Assembly (NCBI GenBank): GCA_028095445.1 | Contig: JAOHCJ010000019.1 | Coordinates: 1-11,600 of the forward strand | DNA length: 11,600 nucleotides | Direction: 5' to 3' | From: Candidatus Pelagibacter sp. | Lineage (GTDB): Bacteria > Pseudomonadota > Alphaproteobacteria > Pelagibacterales > Pelagibacteraceae | In this document: positions 1 through 7,085 of the stretch, piece by piece | Numbering within the stretch: position 1 is the stretch's first letter | How the letters are laid out: every line of letters starts with the position of its first letter | Notes under the pieces: model-generated | Told to the model about the DNA's origin: nothing | Database searches by the model: none | The model's input: only the letters and a program-made list of their open reading frames with translations | Translations under genes and position numbers: made by a program

Positions 1-734
1 TCATCTCCACACTTTCCGACTTCAGGATTAATTGGTATTTCTCCTAAAAATTCTTTATTGAATTCATCAGCAGTTTTTTTAACACCCCCTTCTCCAAATA
101 TTTTATATTTTTTACCATCATCTCCAGTAAAGTAACTCATGTTATCTACTAAACCTAAAATTTTAACTCCAAGTTTATCAAACATCTTAATTCCTCTTTT
201 AACATCTAATAAGGCAACTTCTTGAGGTGTTGAAACTATTATAGCTCCATCCATTTTTATTTCTTGAGAAAAAGTTAATTGAGTATCACCAGTGCCTGGT
301 GGCATATCAACAATTATAAAATCCAGATCTTTCCATGAAACTTTTTGAGTAAAAGTTTTAATTGCACTAGTGACCATTGGCCCACGCCAAATCATTGGAG
401 TTTGTTGGTCAGCAAGAAACCCTATAGACATACATTGTATATCATATTTAATAATTGGGGTTAGGGTTTGACCGTCACTTTTCGGTTTTTCATTAATATC
501 AAACATTTTTGGAATCGATGGACCATAAATATCCGCATCAAGTAAGCCAACTTTGCAGCCTATTTGTTTTAACGCTAAAGCAAGATTTGTTGCGAAAGTA
601 GACTTTCCTACCCCACCTTTTGCACTTGATATAGCAATTGTAAATTTTGTACCTAAAATTGGGTTCTTTGTGAATTTTTTTGGCTCTAATTTCGCTTTCA
701 TTGCGTCACTTAGTTCTGGTTTTTTATCAGGCAT
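1..734 (-). CDS. mrp: Mrp/ApbC/NBP35-family P-loop ATPase, Fe-S cluster carrier (3' end cut off by the window)
   Basis: Reading the minus strand from an ATG at 734-732 gives 244 codons that remain open to the window edge. Residues 36-46 are a deviant Walker A (SSAKGGVGKST), residues 64-72 read LLDADIYGP, and residues 143-151 read DMPPGTGDT. These are the signatures of the Mrp/ApbC/NBP35 branch of the MinD/ParA superfamily, cytosolic dimeric ATPases that carry Fe-S clusters to target proteins. Only about 30 residues precede the P-loop, so the N-terminal MIP18/DUF59 domain present in many bacterial Mrp proteins is absent. After NMSYF (198-202), where many relatives have CxxC, this protein has GDDG (204-207). 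The start is set by an in-frame TGA a few codons upstream and the lack of another in-frame ATG. It is divergent from hflK with 51 bases between the start codons. The C-terminus, probably a few dozen residues, is missing. The family call is firm; whether it still carries a cluster is open. Confidence 0.95.
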   Translation of the reverse strand, partial: MPDKKPELSDAMKAKLEPKKFTKNPILGTKFTIAISSAKGGVGKSTFATNLALALKQIGCKVGLLDADIYGPSIPKMFDINEKPKSDGQTLTPIIKYDIQCMSIGFLADQQTPMIWRGPMVTSAIKTFTQKVSWKDLDFIIVDMPPGTGDTQLTFSQEIKMDGAIIVSTPQEVALLDVKRGIKMFDKLGVKILGLVDNMSYFTGDDGKKYKIFGEGGVKKTADEFNKEFLGEIPINPEVGKCGD

Positions 735-748
735 AACATCAACATTAC

Positions 749-778
749 TTGTTTTTTGTCATAAAGATATTATATACT
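749..778 (+). promoter_or_regulatory. Candidate promoter of the hflK operon
   Basis: TTGTTT (749-754) and TATACT (773-778) are separated by 18 bases, a reasonable sigma-70-like promoter. The predicted start of transcription is near base 785, which is at or next to the hflK ATG at 786. If this is right, the mRNA has almost no 5' leader, in keeping with the absence of any Shine-Dalgarno sequence before hflK. The -10 overlaps the mrp -10 on the other strand, so the two promoters are back to back and may compete for polymerase. Confidence 0.4.
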
Positions 779-786
779 TTGTCATA
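755..786 (+). repeat. 9-base direct repeat TTTGTCATA, two copies 23 bases apart
   Basis: TTTGTCATA occurs at 755-763 and again at 778-786, flanking the A+T-rich core with both -10 boxes. The start-to-start distance of 23 bases is about two turns of DNA, so a dimeric or cooperative regulator could bind both copies on one face. The copies take mirror-like positions relative to the two predicted transcription starts (near 762 on minus, near 785 on plus). The repeat is directly visible; its role as an operator is inference. Confidence 0.4.
769..774 (-). promoter_or_regulatory. Likely -10 box of the mrp promoter (divergent region)
   Basis: Read on the minus strand, these bases are a perfect TATAAT. 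Transcription would begin near base 762 and give mrp a leader of roughly 28 bases. I find no good -35 hexamer at 16-18 bases: CTGACA lies too close and TTGAAA too far, so the call rests on the -10 box and the divergent arrangement. A perfect -10 box is not rare in DNA this A+T-rich. Confidence 0.4.
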
Positions 787-1886
787 TGTCAGATGATTTT
801 CAAGGTAGAGGTGGAAGTCCATGGGGGAAACCTCCAGGAGGAGGAAATGGTTCAGGAAGAGGACCAACACCACCTGACATTGAAGCAATTATTAGAACCA
901 TTCAAGAAAAAATAAATAATTTTTTACCTGGTGGAAGCTCATCAGGAGGTAAGCAAATTAGTTTAGCATTAATTATTTTAGCATTTATATGGTTAGCAAG
1001 CGGACTGTATAGAGTGGGACCCGATGAACAAGGTGTTGTCCTTAGATTTGGTAAGTTTATAAAAACTACACAACCAGGATTACACTATCATATTCCACTT
1101 CCAGTAGAGACAGTAGAGACACCAAAAGTTACAAAAGTAAATAGAATTGATATTGGATTTAGATCAGAGAGAGATAGTGGTTTTTCATCAGGTGGAGGAG
1201 TTGCTGATGTTCCACAAGAAAGTCTAATGCTTACCGGTGATGAAAACATTGTTAATATAGATTTTTCAGTATTCTGGGTAATAAAAGATGCAGGTAAATT
1301 TTTATTTGAAATACAAGACCCAGAAGGAACGGTAAAAGCTGCTGCAGAGACTGCAATGAGAGAAGTAATTGCAAAAAGCAAAATTCAACCAGTTTTAACA
1401 GAGGGTAGAGCTCAAATTGAAATTGAAACCCAGGAAATTATTCAATCAATTCTAGATGAATACAATAGTGGTATTCAAATTACTCAAGTTCAAACACAAA
1501 AAGCAGATCCACCCGATCAAGTAATTGATGCTTTTAGAGATGTTCAAGCAGCGAGAGCAGATATGGAGAGATCTAAAAATGAGGCAGAAGCTTATGCTAA
1601 TGATGTTATTCCAAGAGCAAGAGGGGAAGCTGCAAAAATTATGCAAGCAGCAGAAGCTTATAAACAAAGAGTTGTTGCGGCATCAGAAGGTGAGGCTAGT
1701 AGGTTTGTGTCTATTTATAATGAGTACGCAAAAGCTAAACAAGTTACTAAAGATAGAATGTACTTAGAAACTATGGAAAAAGTTTTAGCTGACATAGATA
1801 AAGTAATTATTGATAAAAATTCAAGCTCAGGTGTGGTGCCTTACTTACCGCTACCTGAACTAAGTAAAAAGAAAGCGACAAATTAA
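786..1886 (+). CDS. hflK: HflK, SPFH/band-7 membrane protein of the FtsH-HflKC complex
   Basis: This 366-residue protein has the HflK plan. A Gly/Pro-rich N-terminal tail (about 1-55, with SPWGKPPGGG at 11-20) is followed by one membrane segment (about 58-75). A band-7/SPFH domain begins at VGPDEQGVVLRFGK (77-90), a long Ala/Glu/Arg-rich coiled coil covers about 250-315, and the C-terminus has VVPYLPLPEL. HflK pairs with HflC in the inner membrane; in E. coli the pair forms a large periplasm-facing cage around the AAA protease FtsH and modulates its degradation of membrane proteins. The start at 786 is chosen because the Gly-rich tail begins directly after it; there is no Shine-Dalgarno sequence. 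The stop overlaps the hflC start by one base (TAATG), the tight coupling expected for two partners. ftsH itself is not in the window. Confidence 0.97.
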   Translation: MSDDFQGRGGSPWGKPPGGGNGSGRGPTPPDIEAIIRTIQEKINNFLPGGSSSGGKQISLALIILAFIWLASGLYRVGPDEQGVVLRFGKFIKTTQPGLHYHIPLPVETVETPKVTKVNRIDIGFRSERDSGFSSGGGVADVPQESLMLTGDENIVNIDFSVFWVIKDAGKFLFEIQDPEGTVKAAAETAMREVIAKSKIQPVLTEGRAQIEIETQEIIQSILDEYNSGIQITQVQTQKADPPDQVIDAFRDVQAARADMERSKNEAEAYANDVIPRARGEAAKIMQAAEAYKQRVVAASEGEASRFVSIYNEYAKAKQVTKDRMYLETMEKVLADIDKVIIDKNSSSGVVPYLPLPELSKKKATN

Positions 1887-2746
1887 TGAAAATACAAAAA
1901 ATTTTATTACCAATAATTATTTTAATAGGGGCATTAGCTTTTTTTTCTATATTTATTGTTAAAGAAGTTAACCAAGCCATCGTTCTTCAATTTGGTGATC
2001 CTAAAAAAATTATACTAAAACCAGGTTTGAATTTTAAAATACCTTTTATTCAAAATGTTGTTTTTCTAGACAGTAGGATTTTAAATCTTGATACGCCACC
2101 AGCAGAAGTTATTGCATCTGATCAAAAAAGATTGATAGTTGATGCTTTTGCAAGATTTCAAATTATAGATCCTTTAAAATTTTATATTTCAGTAGGAAAT
2201 GAAAGAGTTGCAAGATCAAGATTAGCAACAATTATAAACTCAAGAATTAGAAATGTTTTAGGACAACAAGAATTACAAACATTGTTATCAAAAGACAGAT
2301 CTAAGCAAATGTCTTTAATTCAAGAAGGTGTTAACGCAGAGGCTCAAAAATTCGGAATTAAAATTGTAGATGTGAGAATTAAAAGAGCTGATTTACCTCA
2401 AGCTAATAGTGAAGCGATTTATAGAAGAATGCAAACTGAAAGAGAAAGAGAAGCTAAAGAATTTAGGGCAAGAGGAGCCGAGATGGCAGTAACAATTACT
2501 TCAACTGCAGATAAAGAAGTTTCAGTGATATTAGCAAATGCTAATAAAGATTCAGAAATTATGAAGGGAGAAGGAGACGGTCAAAGAAATAAAATTTTTG
2601 CAGATGCATTTGGAAGAGATCCTCAATTTTTTGCCTTCTATAGAGCTATGCAGGCTTATGAAACAGCATTAATTGGAGGTGAAACGTCTTTGATTTTATC
2701 ACCTGATAGTGAATTCTTTAGGTTTTTTGGAAACATCAAAAACTAG
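1886..2746 (+). CDS. hflC: HflC, SPFH/band-7 partner of HflK
   Basis: The 286-residue product begins with a short cytoplasmic tip and a membrane segment (about 6-25), then a band-7 domain starting at VNQAIVLQFG. A charged helix (around REREAKEFRARGAE) follows. The motif at 242-259, FGRDPQFFAFYRAMQAYE, is highly characteristic of HflC. It is shorter than HflK and lacks the Gly-rich tail, as usual for the pair. HflC and HflK assemble as alternating subunits and regulate FtsH in the inner membrane (established in E. coli). Translation is probably coupled to hflK through the one-base overlap. A small DUF2065 gene starts nine bases after the stop. Confidence 0.97.
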   Translation: MKIQKILLPIIILIGALAFFSIFIVKEVNQAIVLQFGDPKKIILKPGLNFKIPFIQNVVFLDSRILNLDTPPAEVIASDQKRLIVDAFARFQIIDPLKFYISVGNERVARSRLATIINSRIRNVLGQQELQTLLSKDRSKQMSLIQEGVNAEAQKFGIKIVDVRIKRADLPQANSEAIYRRMQTEREREAKEFRARGAEMAVTITSTADKEVSVILANANKDSEIMKGEGDGQRNKIFADAFGRDPQFFAFYRAMQAYETALIGGETSLILSPDSEFFRFFGNIKN

Positions 2747-2755
2747 ATCCCATAT

Positions 2756-2941
2756 ATGAAAGAGCTAATAATAGCTTTTGGTCTTTTTCTTTTTATAGAA
2801 GGAATCTTATATGCTTTATTTCCATCTAAAATGAAAAGTATGCTGTTAAAATTAAATGATGTGACTAATAGTCAACTAAGAACAGGTGGATTGATATTTG
2901 CTCTTATTGGATTTATTATTGTTTGGTATATTAAGAATTAA
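2756..2941 (+). CDS. DUF2065 small inner-membrane protein (YjeT-like), function unknown
   Basis: This 61-residue protein has two hydrophobic helices, about residues 4-21 (IIAFGLFLFIEGILYALF) and 43-58 (TGGLIFALIGFIIVWY). They are joined by a short polar loop with PSKMKSM near 23-29, so it is probably a two-pass membrane hairpin. Length, layout and the early GLxLxxEGxLYALFP pattern fit DUF2065, to which E. coli YjeT belongs. E. coli yjeT also lies just downstream of hflKC, and that shared position supports both the assignment and a link with the HflKC-FtsH complex. It begins 9 bases after hflC and ends one base before the htrA start, inside a run of envelope quality-control genes. The ribosome-binding site is weak. 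No catalytic residues are recognisable and no biochemical function is known to me; a structural or adaptor role at the membrane is a guess from context. Confidence 0.85.
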   Translation: MKELIIAFGLFLFIEGILYALFPSKMKSMLLKLNDVTNSQLRTGGLIFALIGFIIVWYIKN

Positions 2942-2942
2942 A

Positions 2943-4355
2943 ATGCAAAATATTCAAAGATTACTAATAATATTTTTTTCACTATTTTTTGTAGTACAAG
3001 CAAGTGCTAAAGATGCACCAGCATCATTTGCTGACTTAGCCGAGAAGTTGATGCCTTCTGTTGTAAATATATCAACTACAACAACAGTTACTACAAATAC
3101 CAATCCATTCCCTGGATTTAAATTTCCCCCAGGATCACCTTTTGAAGATATGTTTAAGGAATTTGGAACACCTCAGACTAGAAAAGCAAATGCATTAGGG
3201 TCAGGATTTATAATAGATAAAAAAGGAATTGTAATTACTAACAACCATGTCATTCAAGACTCAGATGATATTTTAGTTAGAGTTGACGGAGATAAAGAGT
3301 ATAAAGCTAAAATTATTGGTGCAGATCCTCTTTCTGATATTGCGGTGCTACAAATAGAGTCTAAAGGACAATTTATACCAGTTAAATTTGGAGACTCAGA
3401 CAAAGCAAGAATTGGAGATTGGGTTATAGCTATTGGTAATCCTTTTGGTCTTGGAGGTACAGTAACATCAGGAATTATTTCTGCTAGAAACAGATCAATT
3501 GGTCTATCCAGATATGAGGACTACATTCAAACAGATGCTTCTATTAATACAGGAAATTCTGGAGGACCTTTATTTGATATGAACGGTGATGTAATTGGAA
3601 TCAATACAGCAATATTAGGAAAAGGAGGATCAATAGGAATAGGATTTTCAATTCCATCAAATAGCGCAAAAAAAGTTATAGCGCAACTAATAGAATTTGG
3701 TGAAACTAAAAGAGGATGGTTGGGGGTGAGAATTCAAGTTGTTACAGAAGAAATTGCTGAATTAGAAAAATTAGACAAACCACGAGGAGCATTAGTTGCA
3801 AGCGTTGCTGAAAAAAGTCCTTCAGCTAAAGCAGGAATTAAAGCAAGAGATATAATATTAGAATTTGATGGAACTAAGATTAAAGAAATGAAAGAACTAC
3901 CAAAAATTGTTGCTCAAACTGAAGTTGGAAAGACAGTGAGTGTCAAAATTTGGAGAAATAAAAAAGAAATTACCAAAAAGATAAAATTAGGTAGACTTGA
4001 AACTTCAGATGACTTTAAGGAAGAAAAAAAAGAATCTAATGAAGAAACATCAGAAATGACAGAAATAAAATCTTTAAAGATTATTACACGATTATTAGAT
4101 AGTAAAGATATTAAGGAAAGAAAGCTTCCAAATCAAATAACTGGATTGGTCATTACTGATATAGATCAAGATAGTCCAATCAACTATTTGGAACCAGGTA
4201 ATATAATTATTGAAGCTCAAAAGAAAAAGATTAAATCTGTAAAAGATTTAGAAGATATTGTTAAGAACGCACTTAAATTAAATAAAAAAACAATTTTGAT
4301 TGTTATTTATAATAATCAAAACCAAAAAAGATATATTGGTGTTAAGTTAGATTGA
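2943..4355 (+). CDS. htrA: Do/DegP/HtrA-type periplasmic serine protease with two PDZ domains
   Basis: Starting at ATG 2943, the 470-residue product has a classic signal peptide: Arg6, a hydrophobic core (7-18), then QASA and likely cleavage after Ala22. The trypsin-like domain carries the triad His102 (TNNHV), Asp132 (LSDIAV) and Ser206 (TGNSGGPL). Before it lies a Phe/Pro-rich stretch (about 55-75, ending PFEDMFKEF) that corresponds to the LA loop of Do proteases. PDZ1 begins near RGWLGVRI (257-264). A Lys/Glu-rich linker at about 357-380 leads to a more divergent PDZ2 reaching the C-terminus. HtrA/DegP degrades and chaperones misfolded periplasmic and outer-membrane proteins. An upstream ATG at 2898 is open but would place 15 hydrophobic residues before the signal peptide and overlap the DUF2065 gene, so I rejected it. 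It is one base downstream of DUF2065 and two bases upstream of miaA. DegP and DegQ are hard to separate by eye. Confidence 0.95.
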   Translation: MQNIQRLLIIFFSLFFVVQASAKDAPASFADLAEKLMPSVVNISTTTTVTTNTNPFPGFKFPPGSPFEDMFKEFGTPQTRKANALGSGFIIDKKGIVITNNHVIQDSDDILVRVDGDKEYKAKIIGADPLSDIAVLQIESKGQFIPVKFGDSDKARIGDWVIAIGNPFGLGGTVTSGIISARNRSIGLSRYEDYIQTDASINTGNSGGPLFDMNGDVIGINTAILGKGGSIGIGFSIPSNSAKKVIAQLIEFGETKRGWLGVRIQVVTEEIAELEKLDKPRGALVASVAEKSPSAKAGIKARDIILEFDGTKIKEMKELPKIVAQTEVGKTVSVKIWRNKKEITKKIKLGRLETSDDFKEEKKESNEETSEMTEIKSLKIITRLLDSKDIKERKLPNQITGLVITDIDQDSPINYLEPGNIIIEAQKKKIKSVKDLEDIVKNALKLNKKTILIVIYNNQNQKRYIGVKLD

Positions 4356-4357
4356 TA

Positions 4358-5299
4358 ATGGGCAACAAGTCCAAAATTATTTTAATCTCAGGTCCTACTG
4401 CGTCAGGCAAATCTAGTTTTGCAATTAAGATTGCAAAAAAAATTAATGGTGAAATAATAAATGCTGATAGTATGCAGGTTTATAAACAATTAAAAATTTT
4501 AACTGCAAGACCAACAACAAAAGATCAAAAAAATATTGAACATCACTTGTATGGAATAATTGATTCTAATAAAAAATTCTCTACTGGAGAATGGTTAAAA
4601 CTAGCTATTAAAACAATCAAAGATATTCAAAAAAGAAAAAAAGTTCCAGTTGTAGTAGGTGGAACAGGCTTATATTTTCAATCTTTAATTAAAGGTCTAG
4701 TTAAAATTCCTAAAATTCCTCTTAAGTTTAGAAATGAAGTTAGATTATTACAAAAAAAAGAAGGTCAAAAAAAATTTTATAAAAAACTTGTTATTTTAGA
4801 TCCTATTGTTAGGGAAAAGATAAATCAAAATGATGTACAAAGATCAATTAGAGCATTTGAAATTAAATCTTTCACTAAAGTTTCAATGTACGATTGGCTA
4901 AATAAAACTATATCAGAGTTTAATGAAAGTGATTTTTTGAAATTATATATTGATTTTAATAGGGAAGAATTGGTTAAAAGAATTTCATTAAGAACCAATC
5001 AAATGATTAAAAATGGTGCCTTAAAAGAAGTAAAAAATTTTCTTAAATTAAAGTCGAAAAAAAATAAAAGTATAAATGGTGTAATTGGGATTGACGAATT
5101 GACACAGTATTTAAATAAGGAAATCGATTTAGATCAAACTCAAGAATTAATCTCTATAAAAACTAGACAATATGCAAAAAGACAAGCAACATGGGCAAGA
5201 AGTAGGATGGTGTCTTGGAAAAAAATTGGCCCGAGCAAAATAGTTAAGTACATAAAAAGTTTAAATAAATCATCTCTTAAACTTGACCAATTAACATAA
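4358..5299 (+). CDS. miaA: tRNA dimethylallyltransferase MiaA
   Basis: The 313-residue protein has the MiaA hallmarks: a P-loop GPTASGKS (12-19), NADSMQVY (35-42) with the conserved Asp37 and Gln40, VVGGTGLYF (99-107) with conserved Thr103, and QYAKRQATWAR near the C-terminus. MiaA transfers a dimethylallyl group from dimethylallyl diphosphate to N6 of A37 in tRNAs that read codons beginning with U, which stabilises codon pairing. I place the start at ATG 4358, two bases after the htrA stop; a TTG at 4352 is in frame but would overlap htrA and adds only two residues. No clear Shine-Dalgarno sequence is present. In E. coli miaA lies upstream of hflKC (with hfq and hflX between); here it lies downstream and hfq and hflX are not seen. 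The C-terminal part is Lys/Asn-rich, as is common in A+T-rich genomes. Confidence 0.96.
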   Translation: MGNKSKIILISGPTASGKSSFAIKIAKKINGEIINADSMQVYKQLKILTARPTTKDQKNIEHHLYGIIDSNKKFSTGEWLKLAIKTIKDIQKRKKVPVVVGGTGLYFQSLIKGLVKIPKIPLKFRNEVRLLQKKEGQKKFYKKLVILDPIVREKINQNDVQRSIRAFEIKSFTKVSMYDWLNKTISEFNESDFLKLYIDFNREELVKRISLRTNQMIKNGALKEVKNFLKLKSKKNKSINGVIGIDELTQYLNKEIDLDQTQELISIKTRQYAKRQATWARSRMVSWKKIGPSKIVKYIKSLNKSSLKLDQLT

Positions 5300-5318
5300 A
5301 GTCGAATAGATTGCCTAG

Positions 5319-7085
5319 ATGGGGAATTTATATTCAGGAGCAGAAATTGTATTTAAATGTTTGGAAGATCAAAAAGTAGATCATATTTTTGGTTATCCAG
5401 GTGGTGCTGTTCTTCCTATTTATGATGAATTAAAAAATCACCCATCTATAAAGCATATTTTAGTAAGACACGAACAAGGTGCGGGTCATGCAGCAGAAGG
5501 TTATGCAAGATCATCTGGTAAACCGGGTGTTGTATTAGTTACTTCAGGTCCTGGTGCAACAAATGTTGTGACAGCGCTAACAGATGCTTATATGGACTCA
5601 GTTCCACTGGTTTGTATTTCAGGACAAGTACCAACACACTTGATAGGAACAGATGCTTTTCAAGAATGCGATACAACAGGAATTACAAGACCTTGCACAA
5701 AACATAATTGGTTAGTTAAAGATATTAAAGACCTTCCAAGGATAATGCACGAAGCATTTGAAGTAGCTACAACTGGTAGGCCGGGACCTGTATTGGTAGA
5801 TATTCCAAAAGATGTTCAATTTGCAAAAGCTAAATATTTTAAACCTAAGAAAGAAAAAAAATCTAATGGAAAAGTTCCTAATAGATTTAGTCAAAAAGAT
5901 ATAGATCAATTAATAAATTTAATGAGCAAGGCCTCAAAACCAGTTTTTTATACTGGTGGAGGAGTGATTAACTCTGGACCAAAAGCAAGCGAACTATTAA
6001 GAGAATTAGTTTCTTTAACTGGATTTCCAATAACATCAACTCTTCAAGGACTAGGTGCTTATCCAGGCGATGATAATCAGTTTTTAGGAATGTTGGGTAT
6101 GCATGGAACTTATGAAGCAAATAATGCAATGCATGATTGCGATTTGTTAATTAATATTGGAGCTAGATTTGATGACCGTATTACAGGAAAGATAGATGAA
6201 TTTTCTCCAAAGTCAAAAAAAATTCATATTGATATTGATCCATCATCAATTAATAAAATTGTTAAAGTTGATTTATCAATTGTTGGTGATGTAAGTGATG
6301 TAATTCAATCAACAACAAAAACTTTGAAAAATAAAAATTTAAATTTTGAGAAATCAAATAAACAAAAAATTTCTAAATGGTGGCAACAAATTCAAAAGTG
6401 GAGAGCAAAACAATCTTTAAACTTTATTAATAGCGACATAATTATTAAACCTCAACATGCAGTTCAAAGACTTTACGAATTAACCAAAAATCAAGATACA
6501 TATATAACAACAGAAGTTGGACAACATCAAATGTGGGCTGCGCAACACTATAAATTCAACAAGCCTAATAGATGGATGACATCGGGTGGACTAGGTACCA
6601 TGGGTTATGGGTTACCAGCAGCTGTAGGCGTTCAAGTAGCTCATCCAAAAAAATTAGTAGTAGATATAGCTGGAGAAGCTTCAATCTTGATGACCATGCA
6701 AGAAATATCAACTGCAGTTCAATATAATTTACCTATAAAAATATTTATTTTGAACAATCAATATATGGGCATGGTTAGACAGTGGCAGGAGTTGCTTCAT
6801 GAAAAGAATTACTCAGAAAGCTATTCAGAAGCATTACCAGATTTTGTAAAATTGGCAGAAGCTTACGGTTGTGTTGGGATTAGAGCTAAAACCCCTCATG
6901 ACTTAGATGAAAAAATTAAGGAAATGATCAATGTTAATAGACCTGTAATTTTTGATTGTCATGTGGACCAAGATGAGAATTGTTTCCCGATGATACCATC
7001 AGGAAAGCCTCACAATCAAATGTTACTGGGTCCTAAAGATCAAGAGGAAAATAAAATTACAGGAAAAGGGAAAGCATTAGTTTAA
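5319..7085 (+). CDS. ilvB: Acetolactate synthase (acetohydroxyacid synthase) large, catalytic subunit
   Basis: At 588 residues this has the three-domain ThDP-enzyme fold of acetohydroxyacid synthase. The N-terminal pyrimidine-binding domain carries GYPGGAVLP (25-33) and catalytic Glu52 in RHEQGAGHAAEGYAR. SGPGATN and SGQVP follow, then a central FAD-binding domain (about 195-330). The C-terminal diphosphate domain has LNNQYMGMVRQWQ with Asn479-Asn480. The enzyme condenses two pyruvates to acetolactate (for Val and Leu), or pyruvate with 2-oxobutyrate (for Ile), in the cytosol. The metal motif, usually GDG or GDA, reads GEA here (Gly452-Glu453-Ala454), so a Glu replaces the usual Asp ligand. 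The spacer from miaA is only 19 bases with no attenuator or obvious promoter, so it is probably read through from upstream. The ilvH start follows the stop codon directly. ilvB, ilvI and ilvG naming cannot be distinguished from sequence alone. Confidence 0.97.
   Translation: MGNLYSGAEIVFKCLEDQKVDHIFGYPGGAVLPIYDELKNHPSIKHILVRHEQGAGHAAEGYARSSGKPGVVLVTSGPGATNVVTALTDAYMDSVPLVCISGQVPTHLIGTDAFQECDTTGITRPCTKHNWLVKDIKDLPRIMHEAFEVATTGRPGPVLVDIPKDVQFAKAKYFKPKKEKKSNGKVPNRFSQKDIDQLINLMSKASKPVFYTGGGVINSGPKASELLRELVSLTGFPITSTLQGLGAYPGDDNQFLGMLGMHGTYEANNAMHDCDLLINIGARFDDRITGKIDEFSPKSKKIHIDIDPSSINKIVKVDLSIVGDVSDVIQSTTKTLKNKNLNFEKSNKQKISKWWQQIQKWRAKQSLNFINSDIIIKPQHAVQRLYELTKNQDTYITTEVGQHQMWAAQHYKFNKPNRWMTSGGLGTMGYGLPAAVGVQVAHPKKLVVDIAGEASILMTMQEISTAVQYNLPIKIFILNNQYMGMVRQWQELLHEKNYSESYSEALPDFVKLAEAYGCVGIRAKTPHDLDEKIKEMINVNRPVIFDCHVDQDENCFPMIPSGKPHNQMLLGPKDQEENKITGKGKALV

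Noticed and set aside
746..765. Five-codon micro-frame (M-T-K-N-K-stop) in the mrp leader on the minus strand
   Set aside because: Too short to support, no ribosome-binding site, and no regulatory codon pattern.
553..915. A 120-codon plus-strand open frame overlapping the mrp start, the promoter region and the hflK start
   Set aside because: It runs antisense to the P-loop-encoding part of mrp and out of frame with hflK; its product resembles no family and both overlapped genes are secure.
1088..1381. A 97-codon minus-strand open frame inside hflK (similar smaller ones at 1452-1667 minus and 1525-1767 plus)
   Set aside because: These lie wholly inside hflK, have no start signals and no recognisable protein features; they are by-products of the real frame.
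2898..2942. Upstream start for htrA at 2898
   Set aside because: It would overlap the DUF2065 gene by 44 bases and place 15 extra hydrophobic residues before a well-formed signal peptide that begins at the 2943 ATG.
4352..4357. TTG start for miaA at 4352
   Set aside because: It overlaps the htrA stop and adds only two residues; the ATG at 4358 matches the MiaA N-terminus better.
5300..5318. T-box, riboswitch or attenuator before ilvB
   Set aside because: The 19-base spacer is too short to hold any such element.
5712..5909. A 65-codon minus-strand open frame inside ilvB
   Set aside because: Antisense to conserved acetolactate synthase sequence, with a low-complexity Phe/Ile/Lys product and no ribosome-binding site.
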